A stretch of DNA of 64,000 nucleotides from Entoloma clypeatum (lineage: Eukaryota > Basidiomycota > Agaricomycetes > Agaricales > Entolomataceae), in contig OY751491.1 of assembly GCA_963565915.1 (NCBI GenBank), forward strand, positions 2,542,001-2,606,000, written 5' to 3'. Below are positions 1-12,642 of this stretch, one piece after another. Below the pieces are notes generated by a model. The model was not told where the DNA came from. It made no database searches and was given only the letters and a program-made list of their open reading frames with translations. Position numbers and translations under genes: made by a program. Positions within the stretch are counted from its first letter, which is position 1. Every line of letters begins with the position of its first letter.

Positions 1-1185
1 GTATGGGATGAGGAATGGGCTGAAACTGGGCGGGTGGAGGTTGTGATTGGGGATCTCGGAAAGGAACTGTTCGGGCTTGGGAACGCGGTTTGGGAGAGGA
101 TCAGGGAGGAGGCGGATGTTGTTGTTCATAATGGTGCTTTTGTAAGAGATTTTCTGGTTCATGTTCATGTGACACTTACTAAAGGAATTTCCAAGGTTCA
201 TTGGGTGTATCCATATGAGAAGTTGCGCGCTGCGAATGTACTGGCTACGCTCACAGCGATCGACCTGGCGTCGACAGGGAAATCAAAGAACTTGGTGTTT
301 GTATCATCAACGTCGGCTGTTGATACCGAGTACTATGTACACCTCTCTGAATCTCTTGGGCATGGGAGTCATTCCGAGTACTCGGGTGTACCGGAAAGCG
401 ACGACCTTGAAGGTGCAAAGTCGACTTTGAAGACTGGATATGGTCAAACAAAGTGGGTTTCAGAGAAGTTGCTTTTTGAGGCCGGAAGGCGCGGATTGCG
501 GGGACACATCGTGCGCCCGGGATACGTTGTCGGCGACTCTCGTACAGCAGGTGAGCCAGTTATTCTTTTTCAAGTGTTGCCGATATGAACACTGTTATGG
601 ATTCCAGTCACAAATACGGACGATTTCATCTGGCGTCTAGTCAAGGGCTGCGTACAGCTTGGTCTCGTCCCCGACATGAACAATACTGTCAACATGGTCC
701 CGGTGGACCACGTTGCATTGTGCACTTCTCTCGCAGCCGTCCAGCCTCTGCCCAACGCCGCGCTCTCCGTACTGCATATTACTTCCCGGCCACTTCCTAC
801 GTTCAATAGCATGCTCTCTTCTCTGAAACAATATGGTTTCCCGACGGAAGCGTGCGAGTACGTCCTCTGGCGACGCAAGCTGGAGCAGCACGTAATGGAG
901 ACACAGGACAACGCACTGTTTCCGCTGTTGCACTTCGTATTGGATGATCTACCTACGAGTACGAAGGCGCCGTCACTAGACGATAGGAATACGGTGGCGT
1001 TGCTGGAAAGAGCTAACGAACAGGTCGCAGTGACCGTTTCGGACGAGCTTATGGGGCTGTATCTATCATGGCTCGTGGCTGCTGAGTTTTTGCCAAAACA
1101 AAGTGTGAGTGAGCCGGAGAAGCGGTTGCCTGAGTTGAGGAAGACGGGTGGTCCTGTGAAGGCTGCTGGGCGGACGGGTGTTTAA
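1..1185 (+). CDS. LYS2: alpha-aminoadipate reductase, C-terminal part (partial)
   Basis: This is the 3' end of the large L-2-aminoadipate reductase, the adenylation-carrier-reductase enzyme of fungal lysine synthesis; the 5' part lies before the window. The reading frame is open from base 1. The visible part is the NADPH-dependent thioester reductase domain: KLRAANV, NLVFVSSTSAV, the SDR-type Tyr/Lys motif in GYGQTKWVSEKLL, then HIVRPGYVVGDSRTAV and FIWRLVKGCVQLGLVPD. Two introns are clear: 142-195 (joins NGAF to VHWVYPYE) and 551-607 (joins DSRTAV to TNTDDF). The remaining C-terminal helix region ends at the stop at 1183-1185. All expected C-terminal landmarks are intact. The next gene converges on it from the minus strand. 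Confidence 0.93.
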
Positions 1186-1359
1186 GGGTGAATATCGGAC
1201 AGCTTCCGAGCTGGAGGTTTAAGATGTACTTATATTTCGAAGTCTCTGGAGATTGTAGACGACATGTATAGATATAAAGAGACCCTTGTGAATGGCGCCA
1301 AGTATGAGCAATAGATTGGTGCATGCTGCAAGACAGAAGATGTATGAGATGCGAGATTG

Positions 1360-2266
1360 TCACGTACTAGCAGCAGCATCATCATATTCATGGATGAACT
1401 CGAACATAGATGAAGAGTCCTCGGAGTCAAAGCCAGACGATAGCGAGGCCGACGAGGGGGGTGAATCAAGGACATCCCAAGAACTTGAAACGTCACTGCT
1501 ATAATATCCGACGGGACTTAACGAGCGTGTCGAGGAAGCAGAAGAGCTCTCTGACTCGGGATCGGATTGCGTCTCAGGATCATCCCAGGCCATCATAGTG
1601 CCGATAGAGTCGCCCAAAGGTGTCATGTTTGTCTGACAGACGGCCGTACCGCGGACTGTAGCCATGCTAGATGTGCGACGTATCGGCGACCGGTTCTCCT
1701 CCCAGTTCAGCAGTTCCTCTCGCTCGCGATCGTGGCGTGCAAGCATTTCTTCCCAGACGGAGTGAGGTGCAGGTTGCATGGGCAGGCTGCTGCGCATCAT
1801 CCATTCTGTGTCAAGGATAGCCATATATGTAACATTCTTGTACTCCCTCTCTAATGGGCTGAAGAAGGCGCGACGCCGGACACCTTCGTGAGAGAATCTC
1901 CTAGGAAAAATGGTGAAAGGTCATTATTACGGTACATATGCTTTCCAATTATGAGGCATGCAGAACGTACATTTGAGTGAAAAGACATATGGCACGGTCC
2001 TTCGCAACATGGTCTGGGAGGATTGCTTGGACACGATGAATATGGAGCCGTCGAAAGGCGATGTCGAGGACATGTTCGATCGCACGCCTAGCATGGCCCA
2101 GCCCTTGGTGGGCAGCGTGGAGGGTAATTCCGATACTGAGTTCGTTGTCATGTAGCGGATGTCCTGACTGGAAAGGAACCGTGAGGTACACCAATCCGAG
2201 AGCAATTTGGCCTTCCCAAGCTTCAGCTTGAGCTGTCGTCTCTTGCACAGATTCGACTGGACCCAT
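1360..2266 (-). CDS. GNAT-family N-acetyltransferase
   Basis: Exon 1960-2266 encodes a GNAT core: GLVYLTVPF, NELSIGITLHAAHQGLGHARRAIEHVLDIAF (the acetyl-CoA loop corresponds to HQGLGHA) and HRVQAILPDHVAKDRAICLFTQM. An intron of about 65 nt (donor gtacgttc near 1967, acceptor tttcctag near 1900) joins it to RFSHEGVRRRAFFSPLEREYKNVTYMAILDTEW, the usual end of this fold. A Ser/Asp-rich tail follows to the stop at 1360. The ATG at 2266 is the first in frame, but a family member normally has about 60 more residues before this point, so an unresolved upstream exon between 2270 and 2420 is possible. The substrate cannot be told from sequence. Confidence 0.72.
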
Positions 2267-2415
2267 GGGTCAAATTGGTAGTGCGCATTGGAGGCTCTGC
2301 CGACAAACCATCAATGGCATGTTTTTGAACCCATGATTCTGCCCCGGGTGCGCATGTCTTCATTTGATCTCCTTTGGGAGCAGGTATGGGCTTCTGACAG
2401 AGGATGTGAACTTGA

Positions 2416-2664
2416 TTAGAATAACTGTACTTTTCCCTTGTTGTCTTTGCTTTCCTCTACCTTGACTGGAGGCGTACGATCCTTCAAAATGACGCTGAAA
2501 AAGACCGCCTGTTGTGCGAACGTGATCAAATCGAGCTTTGGATGACAGGCATCAGTGGTAGCGAGCTGCAGCTGTTCAAACAGGTCCATCAACTGGCTGA
2601 GCCGAGCATCTTGTTCCTTGAGGCCGTCTGAAAAGTAGATCTCTTCGTGTAGCATGTTGGCCAT
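2416..2664 (-). CDS. small hypothetical protein
   Basis: An 82-codon frame with a true ATG at 2664. The predicted protein is helical and acidic (LHEEIYFSDGLKEQDARLSQLMDLFEQLQLA) and ends in a charged Lys/Glu stretch. I do not recognise it. It lies between the GNAT gene (same strand, downstream) and the eL42 gene (divergent, 193 bp away), where a promoter and a first exon would fit. It may be the first exon of a longer transcript, possibly of the GNAT gene, because the stop comes just after a candidate donor (gtacag). Length and codon use alone do not prove that it is translated. Confidence 0.35.
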   Translation of the reverse strand: MANMLHEEIYFSDGLKEQDARLSQLMDLFEQLQLATTDACHPKLDLITFAQQAVFFSVILKDRTPPVKVEESKDNKGKVQLF

Positions 2665-2857
2665 GGGGGTTAATCAATAGGAGGGACTTGGGAGGGATCG
2701 CGGGGTATTTACATAGTAAATCCGGCATTCGCGGTATTCGATTAGGTCAGCTTTCGGAGAGGAACTCAAAAACTGTACAGTGACCACACGGCAATCACCG
2801 AAGGATCCGAGGGCACAACACAACCCGATATCGTAGACTGTCGCCATCGCCAACAAA

Positions 2858-3446
<589 letters not shown>

Positions 3447-3727
3447 GCCTTTTGCGTACTTCGACCTATGTTCATTCTTCTGTTCATGCATCTGTCCGTC
3501 GAATATGATATGCACAACGATTCCATGCGCATTTTCATATCAGGAGTCGTCACAAATGCCTTTTTGAAAATGTATAAGTATCTGATACTCAGCGTTGGCC
3601 ATGGCTTATCCACCAGTCTTTGCTTTGCCAAATTCACGGAAGGGTTCTCCCCCTCTCATCCAAAATCTTTTGCGTTCCCAGCATTCATGTCTTGGGCAGT
3701 AGATCGTCTGCCATTTTTATTGGTAGG

Positions 3728-6700
3728 CTATGCTTCGCCATCCTGCTTTGATGCAGCAGAATCTGTGGTCAAAGCCTGCTTTCTGAGTGCCTCCAGCTCC
3801 GTCGCAGGCTTGAATAAAGATGAGAGATCAAATCTTCTATCGCATCTGCTTCTGAACTCCTCCAGCCGAGGTGATTTTATCTTGCCCAGGAATTCAACGA
3901 CCTTCAACGCGGTCTACAACAAAAAGGTTCTCAGTCGTGCGTAAGAAGGAAGCCATACGTATTACCGGTATGTCCAACGTTTGACGGGCATTCTCGTCAA
4001 GGGCTACAAATAGTATATCCTCCGCCTCTTGGACGGGGGCTTGAAGAAGCGTATAAGCGACCTTCGCGGCCGCAAGAATGGCTGGTGCTGACGTGGAATG
4101 CCGCTGAAGGTATTGCGAATTGTATGTATTTAGCGAGATTTCAGTTTCTAAAGGCAGAAGCTTGGTTTGTGCCTCGACAAAAGTGGGTCCAATCGGGGGT
4201 GGTGGAGGTTGAGGAAGCGCCGAGGCTGGAAACTTGGTGATTCGTAGATGTGAGAAAGTAAGAATGAAATTACCTGTTTTTCGCAAGTGAACCAGCCGGA
4301 AGTGGACTTCTGGATGGTTGAGGTCGAGCATACAGGCTTTGTTAAGTGCGTGAACAGCTTGCAGGAGTTTTTCTATATAAAAAGGAGTGAGCTATTGGAG
4401 AAATCGCCACGAGGTAACAACAGACAGAACTACTCACTTCGTCGAACCGCAACATCGTAAATCGCTATCCACGCATCTAGGTGATCGCTCGCAAGGTCAG
4501 CCAGAGGTGTAAGTAGTTTTGCAGCCTGCTCAAGCGGATCGGACACGCTTAGAAGCCTGAGTCCATCCGGGTCGTCGTCCTTGGGTACCGGTGCTTCGAG
4601 GCCCTTGTCCTCGTTTGCAGATGGCGCAGGGGCTGTGGATGGCGTCATACCGAGTTAACCGGGATGTCTATATACCAGCATAGCTTATGGCTTGCCTTTT
4701 TTGTCCTCTTGCACCTTTTGTGCAGCCTTTTTGGCCTTTTTCTTCGCTTTCTTTTCGGCATCTGTCAGCGATGCTAGAGATATTCAGGACGGGTCAGCCT
4801 AGAAGTACTGCAAGTAGCGATGACGCCTCTACCAGAGGAGGAAGACGCCTTGACAATGGAGGGGTCATCGTATACTGCAACATATATCTGTGAAATTTCA
4901 GGTCAATCTGTCGTCTTCTTTTTCATGGCGTTGTAACCTACTCTGGAAGCGTATATGGCTGTTTTTAGATATAACGGATGTGATCGAAGACGGTCTTCCC
5001 ACTTGAGCAATCTAGCAAAAATGAGAAACCTGACTTGGGCTGGAAAGGGATGTGTACCTCATGTAGGTGTTGATCGTGAATTTACGGAGGTTGTACCCAT
5101 GGAAATCATACTGGTCATCTTCGATCTCGTTGAAGACCTATCACGTATTTGGATGTTTCAAGGTCGAGATTGCAAAGGCATCGAGGTATCCACACCTTAT
5201 TGATGGCCAGATATTTCTTCAAAGCCAGGTTGAACTTCCCATTACGATAATGAGCATCCGCTTCCTCGGTGAGATACAACAGAGACTGCATGTCCTCCAG
5301 ATCCATACCAGGGCTTACTGCATCTTTCTATGACAACGAAAGGGGATTAACTTCTCTCGCTTGTCATGCAACGGAGGGCAACTAAGAGATACCTACCTTG
5401 GTAAATAGCCCCAAAACCTTTTCGGCCTCTGCGATCATCCCCGCCCTGAAAAGATACTTCGCAGATTTGGTATTCAGGAACCTGTCTTGTCCATCCAATA
5501 ATCTGGCCTCCTCGACAGAGCGGACAGCACCGTATAGATCTCCAGCGCGCTTGTATATACGGGCTTTGCAGGTGTGCAGCTCTGGCAGAGTGGGGGTGTG
5601 CGTGAGGGCGATGTCGACGAGGGCAATGGCACGGCTAGGTTGGTATAAGTAGGAATAGTGTTGAGCCAGGAAGTAGAGAGTCCAGAGGTACGTTGTTGGG
5701 TCGGACGAAGATGGAGGAATTGATGAGGATGGGAGGTCGGACGGCGTAGGCAAGCCGGGGGACGGAGCAAATTTTGAGCGAGCCGCCTCGACGATCTCTT
5801 CTACGATCTTCCGTTTTGAATCGTCCTTGTAGAGCGATTTTATGTCAACGAAAAGAGATGGAACACCTTTCGTTAGGCCATTCAGGAGGTATGGTTTAAC
5901 GAGATCTCGAAAAGTAGATTCGGTGGATGTGGATAACGCAAGGCGGCGGGGTGCGGCGGCTTTGGGGAGTTGTGTCGAAAATTCTTGGAGGATGGTGAGT
6001 GCTTCCGGATCTGGTGCATCTGTCGGAGAATTAGGGGGACGGTGGGACACACTGAAGTGATCTTTACCGAGACTGAGACCCCGATTTGCTAGGTATCCAC
6101 GATAATAGTCGTAACAATCCGAGTTGTGTTCGATCAGCGTCCGCCAGGCGTCTTCTGCCTCGTCTGATTTAAGATTAGATAATAGTCGAGCTGGCGAGGG
6201 AAGTCAGATGCGAATGGCAGGAATCCGAGCTAGAGACTGGCCTCTAGTCTCCATGATAACAGTACGATCTACGATAGAACGGGACTTGGCGTTTACATCG
6301 AGCAAGGCTAGAGCTTCCGAGTAATCCTCCATATCTTCAAGGACACGGATGTGGTAAAGAAGGGTTTCGGAGTGTTCGACATCATAGTCTGGAACATTCT
6401 AGATGGGAGAGTAATTTTCATTGCACGAGAGGAGGAGGAGGGGGGGGGGACATACCTTCAATGTCCGTTGGTAATGTTCCAAAGTCCGTCTCGCCTCGGG
6501 GAGATTGCCATTTAGATGGTACGCCACAGCCAATGCAATCCAGTGTTGACGGAGTGCTGGACGAAGTTTAAGAAGGGTATGCCGCGTCTCAACCAGGGCA
6601 TCATAGAGTCGTAGCTGCGTTTGTAATTGCGCTGCATCTCGCAAGATGTTGAGGTTTTCCTGAACGTTAGTTATCATAAGGTTGTGCTATGGGTGCATCC

Positions 6701-7117
6701 CCGACCTGGAACGCACTTTATCGAACCGCAAGGCCTGGGTATATGACTTCAAAGCCTCCTCATAGTTTTTCTCCCCTTTCTGGATGAGACCGAAGACATG
6801 CCATACGATATGTGATGTCAAGTCAAGTCGGACGCCTTTCTTGACGAGCTCGATGCCTTCTTCCCGTCGGCCCATGTGAGTGAGGATGAGGCCTCTCATA
6901 CATAGTGATTCTGAAGGAAATCAGGGTTCGAAGACTGATAACCTGAAGAGAGTGCAGACGGACCGCCATGTTCGGGAAATTTCTTGAGGATCTGATCAGC
7001 AGTTTTGAGGCCCTTTTTGAGTTGGCGGGTTTCGTAGAGGGTGAGCAATTCCTTGAAGAGTGTCGCCTCCTTGGACGGCAGGGTGCGTTTCGCGGGCGTG
7101 GCAAGGGCCTTGGACAT
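3728..7117 (-). CDS. NAA15: NatA auxiliary subunit, TPR protein (NAA15/NAT1)
   Basis: This multi-exon gene encodes the TPR scaffold that anchors the NatA N-terminal acetyltransferase to the ribosome. The start at 7117 gives MSKALATPAKRTLPSKEATL, followed by FKELLTLYETRQLKKGLKTADQILKKFPEHGG. TPR exons follow: 6687-6899 (GLILTHMGRREEGIELVKKG), 6470-6677 (ALRQHWIALAVAYHLNGNLPEARRTLEHY), 5400-6050 (TYLWTLYFLAQHYSYLYQPSRAIALVDIALTH) and 5115-5306 (ADAHYRNGKFNLALKKYLAINK). A lysine-rich KKAKKKAKKAAQK stretch lies at about 4690-4760, as in other NAA15 proteins. The last exon (TALKVVEFLGKIKSPRLEEF) starts after a ttgtag acceptor near 3919 and stops at 3728. About ten exons; not every junction was resolved. 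Confidence 0.9.
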
Positions 7118-7187
7118 GAGGGATGTCGATGAGTTGAGATTGCAAACAACGCGTGCACGCCGTCCACACGCGTCTCTCACCACCACC
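7118..7187. promoter_or_regulatory. bidirectional promoter/5' leader between NAA15 and PDS5
   Basis: Only 70 bp separate the two divergent ATG codons. The PDS5 start has CACCACCATGG, a good initiation context. No TATA-like box is visible; a CG-rich stretch (gcgtgcacgc) lies in the middle. Both leaders must be very short, or transcription starts overlap the opposite gene. Confidence 0.6.
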
Positions 7188-10100
7188 ATGGTCGCCCAGA
7201 CTCGCCACGCCGGCCAGTCTCCAAAGAAGAAGCTCGTTTTCCACGAGAAGCTCGTCGGAAAGGGTCTGTCCACCGACGCCTTGCTCAAGAAACTCAAGGC
7301 CCTGCACACCGAGCTTGCGGCGCTCGACCAGGAACATGTCGATGTCTCGTCGCTCAGCACCGTGCGCAAGGAGCTAGTCAACACATCCATTCTCCTCCAC
7401 AAGGACCGTGGCGTCAAGGCGTATGCTGCCTGCTGCCTCGCCGACATCCTCAGACTCTATGCCCCCGACGCCCCTTATACACAATCCGAGCTTCGCGACA
7501 TCTTTCAGTTCTTCTTTCGACAACTCACCAATGGCCTCAAAGGCGCGGATGCTTCCTACTACAATGAATACTTCCATCTCCTTGAGTCCCTTTCCACCGT
7601 AAAGAGCGTCGTCCTTGTCTGTGATCTGCCAAGCGCGGAGGATCTCATGTCTGAAATCTTCCGCGACTTCTTCAACCTCGTGCGACGCGACTTGCCGAAG
7701 AAGATTGAGTTGTTCATGGTCGATATCCTCGTTGCTCTCATAGACGAGTGTCAGGTTTTACCAGGGGAGGTGCTGGAGACGATCTTATCTCAATTCATGG
7801 AGAACAATATGGTATGAATGCGTTTACATCTCCTTTAACTGGTGTGCCCATGAAAGCTTTTTCCCATTCAGAAAATAGAACAAGCAGGTCATCGCCTGGC
7901 TGTCCAAGTCTGCAATGCCACCGCGGACAAACTACAAAGACACGTTTGCCAACACTTCACAGACATCATCGTGTCCAACTCTCGCGAAGAAGACTTTACC
8001 GAAATCCGCAATGCACATGAGCTAATCAAGCGCCTTCACCATTCATGTCCAGGACTTTTGCAAAGCGTTATACCTCAACTAGAAGAAGAACTACGAGTTG
8101 AGGAGGTGACACTTCGCGTTCTTGCGACGCAGGTATTAGGGGAGATGTTTGCGGATAAAGGGGGCGGGGAGCTGATCAAGAAATATCCAGCCACGTGGAA
8201 CCTATGGATTCAGAGGAGGATTGATAAGTCCGCTGCTGTGCGCCTGAAATTTGTCGAGGCGGCCAGAAGTCTGCTCCTCAGTCTGTTTGAGCAAAAGGAA
8301 TTGATAGAAGGTAAGCCAGCCCTGTATTCATGGGTTGCAAGCTAACCACCTATCTATAAGAGTCCTTGCATTTGAAGCTGCTTGACCCAGACGAAAAGGT
8401 CCGGGCGGCTGTTTGCAAGATCTATGGCCAAATTGATTATGAAACAGCACTTCACCATGTATCCGAAAGTCAATTGCGTGCTGTTAGTGAGAGAGTGGGT
8501 GACAAAAAGGTATGCTCGACTATCAATCTCAAAGTTCACCCTTTCATCCCCACCCTTTCAGCAAGCTGTACGCATCGAAGCTTCGACGAGCCTAGGGAAA
8601 TTATATAGTCTGGCTTATCCGGAAATGTTTGCCTTTCAAATCTTTTCCAACTGTGTGTCCTGATCAGGTCGATCAGAGAGAACAATGAACCAGTGGCCAT
8701 AACTCATTTTTCTTGGATTCCCAGCGAGATCTTGAAGAAGATCTCGCTGGGTCCAGACGTTAGGTGCGAACAGATCCTAATTAATCAATCACTACTTGTT
8801 TTCAATAACGCAGCTGCCATTCAGAGTCGTGGTAGAACAAACCATGATGGAACACATCCTACCTCTACCGTCTGCATCGGCGCAGTCAACCTCAAATCGC
8901 ACAGAAATCGACGAGGTGGCTTGGACCGACCGAATACTGACGACGATGAAGTACTTGGATGAGAGAGCCATCTCAGCGCTCTTACTCCTAAGTGGGGTCA
9001 AACAAGTGTTTGTTGTTTGACTTGAAACGGAGATACTTTGCAAATGATATCCTTGTAGGCGACCCGGTTTGTACGATCACTTTCTGGAAGCATGCATAAA
9101 TCACAACGTCTGTCGAATGACACAACACCTCCCGTCTGCCAACAATCTCTTACATTCGTTATCAGGGTGGTGTCATCGATGAAAACGAGGAATTTGTCAC
9201 TCGCCGGTTGAACGGTTTCATCCAACATCTTTCCAGTCCGTCCATCCATCTAATCTTCTGAATCATCATTCACTGACAAGGGCATTTACAAAGCAACATT
9301 TCCCGACCCGTATCAGGCTGTGGAAGATCTAAATGCATTTGCGAAACTGAACGAGGCGCGTTTGTACAAATTAATGAAGACATGCATGGATTTCCAGACC
9401 GACCTTAAGAGTTTGGTCAAAGCAACGGTGAGTAATCTGCTGCCCGCTCATATTCTCAAGAACAAGATAGCCTCATGATTCGGTGTGAAGAATGAATTTT
9501 ATAAGAGGATGGACCAGCTGTCTTCAAGCCATGCGCCCACGCTGAATATCCTCCTCCGACGATCGAGCTTCCGCCTCCTCAATCAGTCTTCTATTCCCAC
9601 CCTGATTAAGCGTGTTTCAAAAGGACACGGGGATGGTAACAGCCCCTCTCAAATAACAGCCAGCCATGCACAGACATTGCTAAGATATATTTCGAAGCAT
9701 TCTCCCGCAATGTATAAGTCTCATCTTGGGGAGTTAACTAAAGCAGTTGCAGATGAGAAGAATGATGGGTTGGTGGAGACCTGTTTGCAGGCATTTGCAG
9801 GCTTGTTGAAATGGGACAAGAAGCTGGTGCCTGCAGATAAGTGCGTTTTACTTGGTGCTCTTTATATGTTTAGAGGGATTGAATTATCGGCAGACGAACG
9901 CAAGAGCGGATCACGCGTTTCGCATTATCATCATGTTTGCGGCATGCAAAATTTGCGGCGCGGATTTTGGCATTTGCGAGTGACAATGACGCATGTAATG
10001 ACATCGTTGAAGTCAGCTTTTGGTCGTCACAAGTATAATTGCCATACTGATTTTTACTCCTTTTTCTACCTCAGTCAATTGCTGAAAATCTTCCAGAGGC

Positions 10101-12142
10101 TGCAGAAGAACAAGTAGTTGCACATGTCGCTGTGCTTGCGCAATTTGCCAAATTTGCCCCAAGTGCATTTGAACACAGGAGCGAGGTCGTTTTACCTTTT
10201 TTGCTCAAGAACATTCTTATGGCCCCGAGTCCGGCGGATACTGTAAGCTGTGGCTTTTCATGCTCTCCTTCTGATCTTGAATGCCTCCAACTGCCAAGGA
10301 TGATATGGATGTGGACGAAGAATGGATGCCAGACGAAAATGTTACGCCGGCGTTACGAGCAAAGCTTCTGTGTCTCAAGGTATGTAGGAACCGGAGCCTG
10401 GCACATGCTCTGTCGGACAAGGCAATGGAATTCTCGGCGCCGGTAATGAAGCTGTTTGCGACAATTTTGGAACACAATGGGTCGCTTTCGGGCCAAGCTG
10501 GAGAAAAGTACGCCTCTTTCGATCATCTTTTTTTAGCGCAGCCTCGTTGAATAAAATTGCCTGTCAGCACTAAGTTTCTGTCGCGGATGCGGCTACAAGC
10601 GGCGGTGTCGTTGCTTCATCTGTCGACGGTCGAGGCTTATGCAAACGCATTGGTACCCAGATTTTTACGGCTCGCTGTCACAATTCAGGTAAGTGGGCGA
10701 TATTGGATGCGAAGTTTTGGTCATCGAAACGGCGGGTTACAGGACGCCTGTTATAATGTCCGCATCATGTTCTTGACGAAACTACTTCATCTCTTGCAAC
10801 CTCGCCGACTCCCACCGCGATACAACGCGATTCCGTTTCTCACTGTTCATGATCCTGAGGATGATGTGAAGGCGACTGTAAGCCTCTTTTAATGCATGTG
10901 GGGATTGTGGGCTCATTTTCGGGTCCCCGTCAACGTAGGCATCGTCGTATATAGTGGGTGCTTGGAAGAAGATGAACCCAAGTACGTTGTTTAGGCTTCC
11001 TTTTCGACCACTCACTCACATTTGACAGGCATTAGGTCAGAACACTTGGAGTTGATCTTCGTTCGCTTGTTGCACCTTCTCGCGCATCACCCTGACTTCA
11101 ATAAGAGCCATGAAGATCTGTGTGATATTGCCAAGTTTGTTTCAAACTTTCCAATACACCTGAGTTGATCCCCACTGATGCGATGACCAGATATATCCAG
11201 TTCTATCTTGGACTAATTGCGACACCTGATAATGTATCATTACTCTACCATCTAGCCATGAAATGCAAGACTGTTCGTGATCTGGAGTCACACGCACATA
11301 CGGAGGCAAGCGCCCTATGTTAACTCATACTTCCTTGCTGATACTGCGACTCCAGTACCTATATGTTGTTTCAGAATTAGCACAGGAACTTATCAAAGTA
11401 CATGCGGGGCTGCGATCCTGGAGCGTCCAAAGTTACCCAGGCAAAGTCCGTCTACCAGCCGACATTCTGCGACCCTTGCCCAATCCAGAGGCAGCTAGAA
11501 CTGTAGTTATTTATTTGTTCTTGCATGCGTCCAACTCAAGGTTGACGCATGATTATTCATCTTAGATAATGAAGACGGTCTACCTACCAGAAGAAACGAC
11601 GGCGTGGCTCGGAGAACTTGCAAAGCCTTCAGGTAACAAAGCTTCAGGAAGTACGAAGGCCTCGACCTCTAAAGTACTTTTTCCCTTTTTTTTTTATCAA
11701 ACGTATACTAATTGTGGCACAGGAGAAAAAGGAGCGTAAAGCTCCAAAGCGTAAAGCGGTCTCTACCAAGGCCAACGGGCATGTCAAGTATGATTTCCGC
11801 CTCCCAAGCGCTATGTGTTCACCAATTTTATCTTTACTTCCAGGAAAGCACGTAAAGAGAGGTGGCGCTCAGACGACGAGTCAGAAGAAGACGAACCATC
11901 TGATTTTGATTCCGGTGAGGAAGCGGAGGTACTTCCACAATCTGAAGAGCCCAGAGGCACCTCTGGGCAGGAGGATGAAGGAAGGGAGGAAAAGCGAAGT
12001 CGTGGGGGAAGGACAACCCGGTCAGCAGCCAAGGTTCGTTATTCCGGTTTTGAAGTCGTTCACATCTAATATTAATCTGCCCCAGGCAAGAGAGAAGAAA
12101 TTAAAAGTACCGTTGGAGAAGCCTAACACTGACGAGGAGTGA
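7188..12142 (+). CDS. PDS5: sister chromatid cohesion protein PDS5
   Basis: This is the HEAT-repeat cohesin regulator that binds the kleisin/WAPL surface and controls cohesin release and loop size. The N-terminal exon (7188 to about 7813) reads KLVFHEKLVGKGLSTDALLKKLKALHTELAALDQ, VRKELVNTSILLHKDRGVKAYAACCLADILRLYAPDAPYT and ELRDIFQFFFRQL, the conserved start of the family. Later exons include LLDPDEKVRAAVCKIYGQIDYETA (8366-8510), WIPSEILKKISLGPDVR (8715-8763), RISANILRR-type HEAT segments (9485-10120) and APKRKAVSTKANG near 11740. The C-terminus is charged (about 11850-12139: SDDESEEDEPSDFDSGEEAEV, then KRSRGGRTTRSAAK), as in AT-hook-bearing fungal PDS5. The stop is at 12140-12142. At least 15 introns; some junctions between 9050 and 9480 and near 11000-11300 were not resolved. 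Confidence 0.9.
8720..8751. repeat. perfect 14-bp inverted repeat inside PDS5 coding sequence
   Basis: The arms CCCAGCGAGATCTT and AAGATCTCGCTGGG are exact reverse complements around a GAAG loop. The element codes for IPSEILKKISLG, which fits the PDS5 family, so it lies in an exon rather than an intron. In RNA it would form a strong hairpin. Confidence 0.85.
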
Positions 12143-12642
12143 CCTATCTTTTTCTTTCACGCCAGAGATCTACTTTCAAGACGTTTCCCAGAACCTTTCT
12201 CTTGCTGTCAATCTGTACTGTCTACCAGCTTTGATCTCGATGAATGTATCTGTTTTGTTTCTACCTTTCTCTTGAATCCTACGAAGCGGTTAGTATGAAC
12301 AATTGTTGCACAATTTCCTTCATTCAAGCTAGCGTCGTCATTCGTTTCATATTCAAGAAGGCCAACGCCCCGGAGATCTTGCCTCGACACACTGAGATGT
12401 TGGCGTTGCTTGCGTCGACAAAGCAAATATCCACTATTTTCACCAAAGCCTCGGATCCTAGATTTCTTTTTAGCATTTACAACCTGACGATTAAATACAC
12501 ACAAAAATGCCCGTAAACTTGGGACGAGTGTGATAATACAAGAAATTCCACGAAACAAACCCAGCGAGAGCGAACTACAAAACAACCAAAGCGAAAAATG
12601 ACAATAACCAAAAATGCACTGATGAATACAAAGCTTAGAGCT
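12143..12642. other. convergent 3' intergenic region
   Basis: About 500 bp lie between the PDS5 stop and the esterase stop on the opposite strand. It is AT-richer than the flanking genes and probably holds both 3' UTRs and polyadenylation signals. The longest minus-strand frame (12208-12585) has no ATG start and no recognisable family. Confidence 0.6.

Noticed and set aside
3468..3944. 158-codon plus-strand frame with a hydrophobic start
   Set aside because: Its second half overlaps antisense the last exons of NAA15, which have family support. No recognisable domain.
12208..12585. 125-codon minus-strand frame between PDS5 and the esterase
   Set aside because: No ATG start and no family features; the region is expected to be 3' UTR of two converging genes.
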